From assembly GCA_963697455.1 (NCBI GenBank), contig CAVOOI010000004.1, positions 1-64,000 of the forward strand: a DNA stretch of 64,000 bases. Reading direction: 5' to 3'. This document shows, in pieces, positions 16,137 to 22,950 of the stretch. Under the pieces are notes generated by a model. The model was not told the DNA's origin. It ran no database searches and worked only from the letters and a program-made list of their open reading frames with translations. Position 1 is the first letter of the stretch. Every line of letters begins with the position of its first letter. A program made the translations under genes and the position numbers. The stretch is from JAFEDN01 sp963697455 (GTDB lineage: Bacteria > Pseudomonadota > Gammaproteobacteria > Coxiellales > Coxiellaceae).

Positions 16137-16307
16137 TTATTTATCCTGAGACTCTGCATAAACAAATTTGAGATTATATTGATGTCCTCGAATAGTCACT
16201 TTGGTCTCTTTCCCCTGGCTTAGCTGAGAAATGCCTTTTTGCAACTCTTTCATCCCTTGAGGATCACGAATAATTTTGCGTAATTTGTCACTCATGATAG
16301 CGCGCAT
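16137..16307 (-). CDS. Small hypothetical protein, cassette gene 1
   Basis: 56 residues (MRAIMSDKLRKIIRDPQGMK, then ELQKGISQLSQGKETKVTIR, GHQYNLKFVYAESQDK). GAGGAG lies seven bases before the ATG, a strong ribosome binding site, which supports a real gene although it is short. Two parts: a helical N-terminus and a short beta-like segment. It starts the unit with the two membrane proteins, 15 bases ahead of the second gene. Function unknown. Confidence 0.6.
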   Translation of the reverse strand: MRAIMSDKLRKIIRDPQGMKELQKGISQLSQGKETKVTIRGHQYNLKFVYAESQDK

Positions 16308-16744
16308 GGTACTTCTCCTCGTGACTTATATCATCTCAATATAAGTATAACAATAGATTGTTTTTTATTCAATTTTTGGTTCCTTCCCCCATGATTCTTT
16401 AGACAATTTCCTTGTACAGAACAGATTAATTGTGCAATAAGGCAGAGAAAAAAACAAGAGACTTGCCGAAACTTTTCGGCTCTACCCCAAATTTAGCTTG
16501 TTATAGTGATAAATATGGTTATAAGTCAATGTTCTAAAAAGAAATGACTATACTTATTGATTCTCTTAAGCCATATCGTCCGTATTATTGATGTATTTGA
16601 TTTGACGGGGGAGAAGAAGTTAGAATTGGTGAATACTATTGTACTGATTGCAGAGATGGTGTTGGATAAAGAATTTGGCTTATCTAAAAAAAGCCTGTAT
16701 AACACTTCACTCCACTATTCTTAACATCAACAATGAGGATGATT
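16308..16744. other. Intergenic stretch with IS trace
   Basis: Holds a 7-bp hairpin at 16465-16480 (GCCGAAA-CT-TTTCGGC) overlapping a 15-base copy of an ISL3-type end at 16478-16492. A 46-codon open stretch at 16584-16724 (FDLTGEKKLELVNTIVLIAE...) reads like a real protein fragment without a start, family unknown. Otherwise nothing is seen. The GC content rises sharply after about 16740, where the TIR gene begins. Confidence 0.4.
16478..16492. repeat. Solitary ISL3-type inverted-repeat end
   Basis: GGCTCTACCCCAAAT is identical to the first 15 bases of the left end of the IS at 17267. No second end or transposase is next to it, so it is probably the scar of a related element. Confidence 0.5.
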
Positions 16745-17258
16745 ATGGCTAGATGTACAGCGCCATCACAAGGCCATCGCACAGCAAGCGGGCGAGCGGA
16801 CTGTCCTGCATGCGGCGGCAGCTATAGCCGCTACGGTGGCTACAGCGACTACGGTCAAGCTCGCACCCCTCTTACTCCTCGTCAGGGAGCAGCGCCGGTG
16901 GGTCGAGTAGCAGCGGAAGGCCGCGCTGGTCGCGAGCTGGTTCATCCGTGGTGTACACGCCTGCGGAAGTGCGAACGCTCACGCCGTTCCGCGAAAGTGT
17001 CGAGAAGCGAGCATCCCTGCCCGATCTTCGGGATGTTTTTCTCTGCCACGCGTGGGACGATCGGACAGTCGCCGCCAAGGAATTACACGATTTACTCGAG
17101 TCACTCGGTGTCTCGGTCTGGTTCAGCGAAAAGGATGTCGTCCTCGGCTCGACATTACTCCGTGAAATTGACAAGGGGCTGGCAAAGTCGCGAGTCGGAA
17201 TTGTGCTTGTGACCCCTGCACTGCTGCGCTGCCTCCCACAAGAGGGCATCGCCGACAA

Positions 17259-17266
17259 AGAGCTTT
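17259..17266 (+). repeat. Target-site duplication, left copy
   Basis: AGAGCTTT before the IS, repeated at 18561-18568 after it. Eight bases is the usual duplication for ISL3-family elements, and removing IS plus one copy restores the TIR reading frame (ADKELSVLLARD). Confidence 0.9.
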
Positions 17267-18560
17267 GGCTCTACCCCAAATAAGGGGGCAATTTAATCGA
17301 AATTATAATACCTTAGTCATTGATTAGATGAGAATAAGGAGATTAACTATGCCCCGGAAGGATTGTATCCTAAATTTACCTGGCTTTTCCATTAAAAAAG
17401 TCAGTGGTTACTTACCCTTGATCCTCGATGTGCATTATCGACGCAAGGCGCGCTGCCCTTTTTGTCAAGGTAAATATCTTCGTCAAAAAACCAGCTTTAT
17501 CCGCAACGTCAAACATGAATCGGTCGGCCATCGTCCCATGATCTTGCGCTTTAAAGCGTATAAGTTTTATTGCAAAGCTTGTTGCCGTTACTTTAACCAG
17601 CAGTTTCCCGGTATTGGTAAGCATCAACGCGCCACCGACCGATTCCAAAACCAAATTTTCCATCACCACGCTCAAGGGATCTCAGGTAAAACCCTGGCTC
17701 AAAATTTTAGGCTCGGTAAAGCGACTGTTGAACGATGGTTTCACCAACGGTACCTTTTAGAAAATCGAGAAACCCTTCAAAAAAAATGTCCTAAAGTCCT
17801 TGGGCTGGACGAACATTCTTTCAGCAAAAAGAAAGGTTACGCCACAACCTTTTGCGATCTTGCTCGACATAACATCTTTGATGTCGTACCGGGTAAATCT
17901 GCTGCCGATCTTGCCAGCTACTTAAATGCTTTATGCGGTAAAGAACGTGTCAAAGTCGTCTGTATCGATTTAAGCACTTCCTATCGCAACATTGTCCGAC
18001 AACATTTTCCCAATGCCATTATCGTCGCTGATCGCTTTCATGTCATTCGATTAGTCAATCAGATGGCCATGCAAACTTATCAATCCATTGACCCAAAAAT
18101 CCGATATCAACGGGGCATCTTAAACGCATTACGCACGAATCCAGATAATTTAAAATCACATCAGTTGCACAAACGCGATCAGTATTTTAAACAGCAACCG
18201 GCTATCGCCGCTGTTTATGCGTTTAAACAAAGGTTGCATCGGCTGTTGATGATTAAGCATCGCCAAGCGAAACAGTGTAATCGTTTAATCAAACTCTTTT
18301 TAAATTATATTCAACAACTCAAAGAAAGCAGCTTTTCTTTCCTCAATAGCTTGGGAAAAACGTTATGGCTTTGGCGAGATGAAATCGTCAGAATGTGGCG
18401 ATTTACCAAAAACAATGGCATTACGGAGGGCTTTCATCGCAAGATGAAGCTTATTCAAAGACGTGCCTATGGTTTCCGTAATTTTGAAAATTACAGAATT
18501 CGGGTTAAGGTATTATGTGCTTGATTATCTGCCCCCTAAAGTGGGAAAGACCCAAGACCC
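17267..18560 (+). mobile_element. ISL3-family insertion sequence
   Basis: A complete element of 1294 bp with one transposase gene. Left end 17267-17290 (GGCTCTACCCCAAATAAGGG, then GGCA) and right end 18530-18553 (complement GGGTCTTTCCCACTTTAGGG, then GGCA) are imperfect 24-bp inverted repeats. AGAGCTTT flanks both sides. Between the right inverted repeat and the duplication there are seven extra bases, AAGACCC, a tandem copy of the last seven bases of the repeat. It splits the TIR gene. Confidence 0.93.
17349..18524 (+). CDS. ISL3-family transposase
   Basis: 391 residues from the ATG at 17349 (AAGGAG eight bases before). An N-terminal zinc-binding part (CPFCQGKYL, then FYCKACCRYF) and HTH (GKTLAQNFRLGKATVERWF) precede the DDE catalytic core: VLGLDEHSF, VCIDLSTSYRN and ADRFHVIRLVNQM, and NNGITEGFHRKMKLIQRRAY near the end. 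These are the hallmarks of ISL3 transposases. The frame is intact to the usual C-terminal GFRNFENYRIRV, so the element could be active. Confidence 0.95.
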   Translation: MPRKDCILNLPGFSIKKVSGYLPLILDVHYRRKARCPFCQGKYLRQKTSFIRNVKHESVGHRPMILRFKAYKFYCKACCRYFNQQFPGIGKHQRATDRFQNQIFHHHAQGISGKTLAQNFRLGKATVERWFHQRYLLENRETLQKKCPKVLGLDEHSFSKKKGYATTFCDLARHNIFDVVPGKSAADLASYLNALCGKERVKVVCIDLSTSYRNIVRQHFPNAIIVADRFHVIRLVNQMAMQTYQSIDPKIRYQRGILNALRTNPDNLKSHQLHKRDQYFKQQPAIAAVYAFKQRLHRLLMIKHRQAKQCNRLIKLFLNYIQQLKESSFSFLNSLGKTLWLWRDEIVRMWRFTKNNGITEGFHRKMKLIQRRAYGFRNFENYRIRVKVLCA

Positions 18561-18568
18561 AGAGCTTT
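18561..18568 (+). repeat. Target-site duplication, right copy
   Basis: AGAGCTTT, partner of 17259-17266. Confidence 0.9.
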
Positions 18569-18929
18569 CAGTACTCCTGGCGCGTGACCTGCTTATTCCC
18601 ATCGTGCATAACACAACGTATGAAGCTCTCCGCGAAGTCAGTCCCATGCTCGCCTCGCGAAGCGGCCTGAGCACTATAGAAGGTTCGATGGCAAACTCGC
18701 AGGCAAGCTCGCCGAGCTGGTCGCTCCCTAGCTATATTGCAGAGATAGCCACATGTCGTGCAAACGGTGCCGATGCGGCGGCATTCACCCCCAACTTGTC
18801 CCTTTAAACCTATAAAAATCTATTAACTTCTCGCTTTTTCTATTATTTTCTTGGCAGGGTTACACCCAGATTACACCCAGCCCTACCAATTCATCGAAAT
18901 TTTTTAATCTAAGTGTTTGATTTTAAAGA

Positions 18930-19002
18930 AGCTGGCGATCTGAATCGAACAGACGACCGGCTGATTACAAATCAGCTGCTCTACCTACTGAGCTACGCCA
19001 GC
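18930..19002 (-). tRNA. tRNA-Thr (anticodon TGT)
   Basis: 73 nt folding as a cloverleaf: acceptor GCTGGCG/CGCCAGC, D arm TAGCTCAGTAGGTAGAGCA, anticodon arm GCTGATTTGTAATCAGC with TGT, T arm with TTCGATT. The CCA end is not encoded (TTC follows the discriminator T). It lies between the TIR pseudogene and the uracil operon; no integrase is beside it. Confidence 0.95.
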
Positions 19003-19030
19003 TTTAGGGCATAGTTTAGGCAAAGCTGGG

Positions 19031-19663
19031 CTACGAATCAATCCCTAATTTATCGACTAAGTCGGCAATCGCTTCTTGGGCGCTGAATTCGTTAGAAACC
19101 AGGTAGGTGGCGAGACCCTTGGCTGGCTCGATATAGCGGTCGTGCATGGGTCTGACGTGATTGCAGAATTGATCGAGGATACCTTGACGGGTGCGGGCGC
19201 GTTCGGACATGTCGCGTTTTATCCGCCGTTCGAGACAAATGGGCTCTGGGACGTCCAGGTAGACGCTTTCGGTCAGTAATGCCACGATCTGCGGTTGGGT
19301 TAATATCAACGCCCCTTCCAATAAAATCACATGGGTTGGGAGCATGGGTGAAGATTCGGCTAAACGCCGGTGAGTTGCAAAATCATAAATGGGTACGTTA
19401 ATGGGCTCGCCTCGCTGCAATTGTAATAAATGCTGATATAACAAAGGGAAATCAACACTGCTGGGATCGTCAAAATTGACTGCGCCACCGTCGCGGTCAA
19501 AGCGCGCACTCTGATCGTAGTAATATGAATCTTGACATAAGATTTGGCAATATTCTAAACCCAGCTCTTCACGCAAATGCTGCGCAAAAGTAGATTTTCC
19601 AGCACAACTACCGCCAGTTATCCCCACAAAAAATACCGATTCAGGCATACTATTAAATCGCAT
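19031..19663 (-). CDS. udk: Uridine kinase-like protein of the URC operon
   Basis: 210 residues with the P-loop near the N-terminus (GGSCAGKS, about 12-19), then CQDSYYYDQSARF and VNFDDPSSVDFPLL, typical of uridine/cytidine kinases (uridine + ATP gives UMP). VILLEGALIL and YLDVPEPICLERRIKRDMSE RAR are the Walker B-like strand and lid. Last gene of a minus-strand operon with upp, DUF1688 and the RibA-like gene, overlapping upp by 11 bases. In this setting it probably supplies UMP for the uracil-degradation route rather than only general salvage. Confidence 0.85.
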   Translation of the reverse strand: MRFNSMPESVFFVGITGGSCAGKSTFAQHLREELGLEYCQILCQDSYYYDQSARFDRDGGAVNFDDPSSVDFPLLYQHLLQLQRGEPINVPIYDFATHRRLAESSPMLPTHVILLEGALILTQPQIVALLTESVYLDVPEPICLERRIKRDMSERARTRQGILDQFCNHVRPMHDRYIEPAKGLATYLVSNEFSAQEAIADLVDKLGIDS

Positions 19664-20297
19664 CTCCCCACCCGTATAATCTGCTGCTGATATCTCCGAT
19701 CCCTGGGATTAAAAAGCCTTGTTCATTCAGATTGTCTTCAATTCCAATCGTATAAATTAAAACTTCAGGATAAAAATGCTGAATTCGCTCTAACGCAGGC
19801 CGGGAAATCAACAAACACAATACTGAAATTGTTCCAACCTCAAATTGCTTAAGCCGCTCAATACTGGCTAACACTGTATCACCGGTGGCAACCAATGGGT
19901 CGACTAATAAAATTTCTTTACCCTGCACGTGATTTCGGTCTGGTAGGCGAAAGTAATATTCTATCGTATTTTGAGTAAAACGGTCACGATAAATGCCAAT
20001 ATGACCCACTTTGGCTTCCGCAAGGACCGCAAGAACTCCATCTAACATGCTATTGCCAGCGCGCAAAATTGAAACTATTAGTGGCGGCTGGGTAATGTGA
20101 TAAGCGACACTTACCCCCATCGGCGTTTCCACCGGCGTACTATGTAAAGATAAATGCCGCGTCGCTTCATAAGCAAGTAACGTGGAAATTTCGACAATAA
20201 TCCGGCGGACTTCCGCGGAAGAAGTATGTTTATTCCGCAGTATACCTAATTTGTGTTGCAATGCCGGATGATCGAGTACATGCAATGAATTCTTCAT
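19653..20297 (-). CDS. upp: Uracil phosphoribosyltransferase (URC6-like)
   Basis: 214 residues from the ATG at 20297. The PRPP loop LVDPLVATGDTVLASIERL, the uracil-binding end GIGDISSRLYGWGD and an early ILRAGNSMLDG all match uracil phosphoribosyltransferases (uracil + PRPP gives UMP). A longer frame to 20384 exists but would start inside a hairpin repeat, so 20297 is the better start. The ribosome binding site (AAGG, six bases upstream, and GAGG further up) lies in the outer stem of that hairpin. Within this operon the enzyme is expected to make the first step of the URC uracil-degradation pathway. Confidence 0.9.
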   Translation of the reverse strand: MKNSLHVLDHPALQHKLGILRNKHTSSAEVRRIIVEISTLLAYEATRHLSLHSTPVETPMGVSVAYHITQPPLIVSILRAGNSMLDGVLAVLAEAKVGHIGIYRDRFTQNTIEYYFRLPDRNHVQGKEILLVDPLVATGDTVLASIERLKQFEVGTISVLCLLISRPALERIQHFYPEVLIYTIGIEDNLNEQGFLIPGIGDISSRLYGWGDAI

Positions 20298-20300
20298 TTG

Positions 20301-20462
20301 ATACCTTACCTCGTCATAATCTGAGCTTTTTAGCGCCCAGCTATGGGTCAGATTGAGTTGTAAAAAACACGAGCATAGTACCACTCTGTAAGTGTTTTTT
20401 ACAACTCAAGATGGCCCGTAGATGGGATGCTAAAAAGCTCAGATTATGACGAGGTAAGGTAT
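20301..20462. repeat. 162-bp composite hairpin element between URC4 and upp
   Basis: Outer arms 20301-20334 and 20429-20462 are perfect 34-bp inverted repeats (ATACCTTACCTCGTCATAAT...); inner arms 20353-20370 and 20392-20409 are perfect 18-bp inverted repeats (TTGAGTTGTAAAAAACAC). The terminal loop is 21 nt. It fills nearly the whole 176-bp gap between the DUF1688 stop and the upp start, and the upp ribosome binding site is part of the outer stem. It looks like a miniature foldback element that became part of the operon mRNA. Confidence 0.9.
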
Positions 20463-20473
20463 AAATCCTTTCA

Positions 20474-21652
20474 TTAAAATATTGTGCCCGTGCTGCGATA
20501 CTGCAGAGGCGGCTCACCGGCGGGATTTCTTTGGAACGCCAATTGCCTCCCCGCTTGCCAAGTCCCACCTTGTAAAATATTGACTAGCGGCAATGTTTGC
20601 GAATTTACTCCGAGTTTTTCTCGAATAATTAAGGCTAATTTTTCTAATAACGCAATGGTTAATGCTCGCCATTCAACAATTAACGGATCAGAAGGTTGAT
20701 GCACATTTTCCAATAACCGGCGATCCTTGATACTCAGCGCACCACCGTCCATAAACAATCCGCCGTTGCGATATTCAGCCAACCCCGGCAATTGCTCTAA
20801 GCCAATAACCTTTAGCTGCGCCCCTTGTAACGGCTCAATCAAGGATAAGGTCAGCCATAATGTCAATTTGTGGAATGGCGCCCAGCCTATTCCAGGATAG
20901 TGCCAAACATCCCCCAAAGTATATCCATCGATCACTTGACCTGGCCAAATGTCATTTAAGTGCTGTAATAATTCTTTCACTAAATCATCGGCATTTACAG
21001 TGTTGCCAAAAGTACTTAGCAGATATTCATATAAACCTGCTGGCCGACCGTTCGGAAATACAGCTTTATTAGTAGATAATAACCGCCCTAAATTGTGGAG
21101 TAAATGTAAGCGCCCCGTTAACCCAAGCAAGGGATTAGCCGCGTTTACCTGCAGGCCTGCCGCTAATCTTTCCAAACTTAATTGCTGCAAATCCTCTCCA
21201 TCAACCCGCCATGGCTGATCATGAATTGCAGAAAACTCTCCTGATGCAAACATGTCTACGCTGGCAATCGCCAAGCCTTCGGAACGCACCCATTTTTGCC
21301 CTTGATGATCATGATAACTCCAGGCACTGCCAGCGCCAGCATCTAGTAATACTGAAATCATTGCCAAATCCAGTTTTGCCTTAGCCTGTTCCAGTAACGG
21401 TAATTCTTGCAAAAAATCAACCCGATTTTGACCGTCATTTTCAAAGTGACGCCATCGAGAATGCAAGGGAATTTTTCCATGCGGATAATTAGCGTGGATT
21501 ATCTTAATAGTCAAATCAGCAATGCTGTCTAATTTATCTAAATGTAAATTAAAATGGGTTTTATTTTCTAAAGCGAGTTGCAAAAATTGGTCGGCACGTT
21601 CTTGAATTGCTTTTACAGATAATAAATATTGATATTCTAATGGTGTGATCAA
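20474..21652 (-). CDS. URC4/Urg3 family protein (DUF1688)
   Basis: 392 residues starting at TTG (MITPLEYQYLLSVKAIQERA) with GGGGA eight bases upstream. It matches the DUF1688/URC4 family: IPLHSRWRHFENDGQNRVDF, MISVLLDAGAGSAWSYHD, GLAIASVDMFASGEFSA, and GLTGRLHLLHNLGRLL. URC4 is required for uracil degradation in yeast (Lachancea kluyveri) and has bacterial homologues; its exact reaction follows ring opening by URC1-type enzymes. It lies 12 bases after the RibA-like gene and before upp, the conserved neighbourhood of this pathway. Confidence 0.88.
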   Translation of the reverse strand: MITPLEYQYLLSVKAIQERADQFLQLALENKTHFNLHLDKLDSIADLTIKIIHANYPHGKIPLHSRWRHFENDGQNRVDFLQELPLLEQAKAKLDLAMISVLLDAGAGSAWSYHDHQGQKWVRSEGLAIASVDMFASGEFSAIHDQPWRVDGEDLQQLSLERLAAGLQVNAANPLLGLTGRLHLLHNLGRLLSTNKAVFPNGRPAGLYEYLLSTFGNTVNADDLVKELLQHLNDIWPGQVIDGYTLGDVWHYPGIGWAPFHKLTLWLTLSLIEPLQGAQLKVIGLEQLPGLAEYRNGGLFMDGGALSIKDRRLLENVHQPSDPLIVEWRALTIALLEKLALIIREKLGVNSQTLPLVNILQGGTWQAGRQLAFQRNPAGEPPLQYRSTGTIF

Positions 21653-21664
21653 ATGAGCGGTCCC

Positions 21665-22873
21665 CTATCCTTGGCCGTCACCGCCAAAATAACCGGCTGA
21701 TTTTTTGGCTTGAATTTCAATTTGCGCTTCGCCGGGAATTAAATGTTCCGGGATAATCACGCGTTCTTTGACTAGAATGCCACTCTCACATATTGCTTGA
21801 TACTTCATATCGCTCATCGAAATTAAATGATCGATTTTGGTGATCCCAAACCAATGCAAGATATCGGGCATCAATTCTTGGAAGCGGGCATCGGTAACAC
21901 CTGCTACGCATTCGGTGCGATAAAAATAACGGCTGGCCTTATCACCCCCTTCCTGTTTTCTTCGCGCATTATAAACTAAAAATTTGGTGACCTCGCCTAA
22001 TGCTCGTCCTTCTTTCCGAAAATAAACAATCAAACCCACTCCGCCTTTTTGTGCGGTTTGAATGGCGGCTTCAAAAGCGTGAATTAGATAGGGGCGGCAG
22101 GTACAAATATCTGAGCCAAATACATCCGATCCGTTACACTCGTCATGAATGCGACAAGTTAATTCAATCTCCGGTTTTGCTAAGTTCAACGGATTACCTA
22201 AAATATAGGCGGTCGTGCCACCGATCGGCGGCAGCAATACTTTTAGATCAGGTCGGGTGACTAACTCCGGAAACATTCCCCCGGTTTCTTCAAATAAAAC
22301 TTTTCGCAAAGTGGCCTCACTGGTATGCAAACGTTTGGCGATGCCCGGCAGAAACCAAACCGGCTCAATCGCTACTTTAGTAATCTGCACTTCATGCGAG
22401 GGTAATACTATAGCGCCGTCTATCGTCAACCGTTTTTCTGAAATCGCCTGCGAAATTTCAGGGATCGCTAATTTTCCCTCAGTTACGGCGATGGTAGGAT
22501 AAATATCGTAACCTTGTTTTATTTCGTCGCCAAAATATTCACTTACCGCCCCCCAAGGATCTAAAGAGATGATTTTTTCAGGATCATACCAGGCTGGATA
22601 GGGCCCGATTTGAGTCATAAATTGCGTGTACGAAAGATCAGCCCGGTGCGCAATGGGATATTGGCCCGAAGCTATAGATAGCGCGCGATACACTGAGTAA
22701 CTGCCACTGTGAGCGCCAATCGCGTTACGCGCAGTTTTATCGGTAAAAGTTGCGATAACAGGTCTACGCTGATGCGGATCACTGCTTCCCCAATGAATAG
22801 GCAATTGCAGTTTAGGCATTTGCCCAGGATGAGAAGTTAAGACAATGTGCGAATTTTTTTTGAATTTTTCCAT
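21665..22873 (-). CDS. URC1-type GTP cyclohydrolase II-like protein
   Basis: 402 residues, about twice the length of ordinary RibA. The C-terminal half has the cyclohydrolase II zinc site in altered form (RIHDECNGSDVFGSDICTCR) and YFRKEGRALGEVTKFLVYNA in place of the usual RQEGRGIGL block. The N-terminal half (PVIATFTDKTARNAIGAHSG, SYSVYRALSI) is specific to URC1-like proteins. In yeast, URC1 opens the uracil ring after ribosylation; a riboflavin role is unlikely because the neighbours are URC4, upp and udk. First gene of this operon. Function in this organism is inferred from family and gene order. Confidence 0.87.
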   Translation of the reverse strand: MEKFKKNSHIVLTSHPGQMPKLQLPIHWGSSDPHQRRPVIATFTDKTARNAIGAHSGSYSVYRALSIASGQYPIAHRADLSYTQFMTQIGPYPAWYDPEKIISLDPWGAVSEYFGDEIKQGYDIYPTIAVTEGKLAIPEISQAISEKRLTIDGAIVLPSHEVQITKVAIEPVWFLPGIAKRLHTSEATLRKVLFEETGGMFPELVTRPDLKVLLPPIGGTTAYILGNPLNLAKPEIELTCRIHDECNGSDVFGSDICTCRPYLIHAFEAAIQTAQKGGVGLIVYFRKEGRALGEVTKFLVYNARRKQEGGDKASRYFYRTECVAGVTDARFQELMPDILHWFGITKIDHLISMSDMKYQAICESGILVKERVIIPEHLIPGEAQIEIQAKKSAGYFGGDGQG

Positions 22874-22908
22874 AAAAATAATTCCATCCTATACAGCAGA
22901 TGCCGCGC

Positions 22909-22939
22909 CGTCATCCCGCGGCTTGACCGCGGGATGACG
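22909..22939. terminator. Hairpin repeat, possible htpG terminator
   Basis: CGTCATCCCGCGG, loop CTTGA, CCGCGGGATGACG: perfect 13-bp arms between htpG and the URC operon, both on the minus strand. It is GC-rich but has no T-run. Palindromes built on GTCATCCCGCG are known dispersed repeats in many proteobacteria, so it may be a repeat element used as a stop. Confidence 0.55.
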
Positions 22940-22950
22940 AGCTTCTATTT

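Larger units (their letters stand above)
16745..18731 (+). pseudogene. TIR-domain protein, frameshifted and IS-interrupted
   Basis: Starts MARCTAPSQGHRTASGRADC (a short Cys motif, C-P-A-C), then a Ser/Gly/Tyr-rich linker, then a TIR domain: LRDVFLCHAWDDR, LHDLLESLGVSVWFSEKDVV, LGSTLLREIDKGLAKSRVGI, VLVTPALL. A one-base shift near 16855 throws the linker out of frame; in the correct frame it reads SSSHPSYSSSGSSAGGSSSS and leads into WSRAGSSVVYTPAEVRTLTP. After GIADKEL the gene is cut at 17266 by an IS and resumes at 18561 with LSVLLARDLLIPIVHNTTYE. A second shift near 18693 displaces the tail LAGKLAELVAP, stop at 18729. TIR domains of bacteria are NAD-cleaving or signalling modules, often in phage defence. 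High GC and codon use unlike the neighbours point to transfer from a GC-rich donor. It is now dead. Confidence 0.85.

Noticed and set aside
18930..19002. tRNA-Thr as attachment site of the island
   Set aside because: It is 5.8 kb from the integrase and no copy of its 3' end is seen at 13113-13632 or near 2100.
21665..22873. Annotation as riboflavin GTP cyclohydrolase II (RibA)
   Set aside because: Twice the length, altered catalytic block and neighbours URC4, upp and udk point to URC1; no rib genes are next to it.
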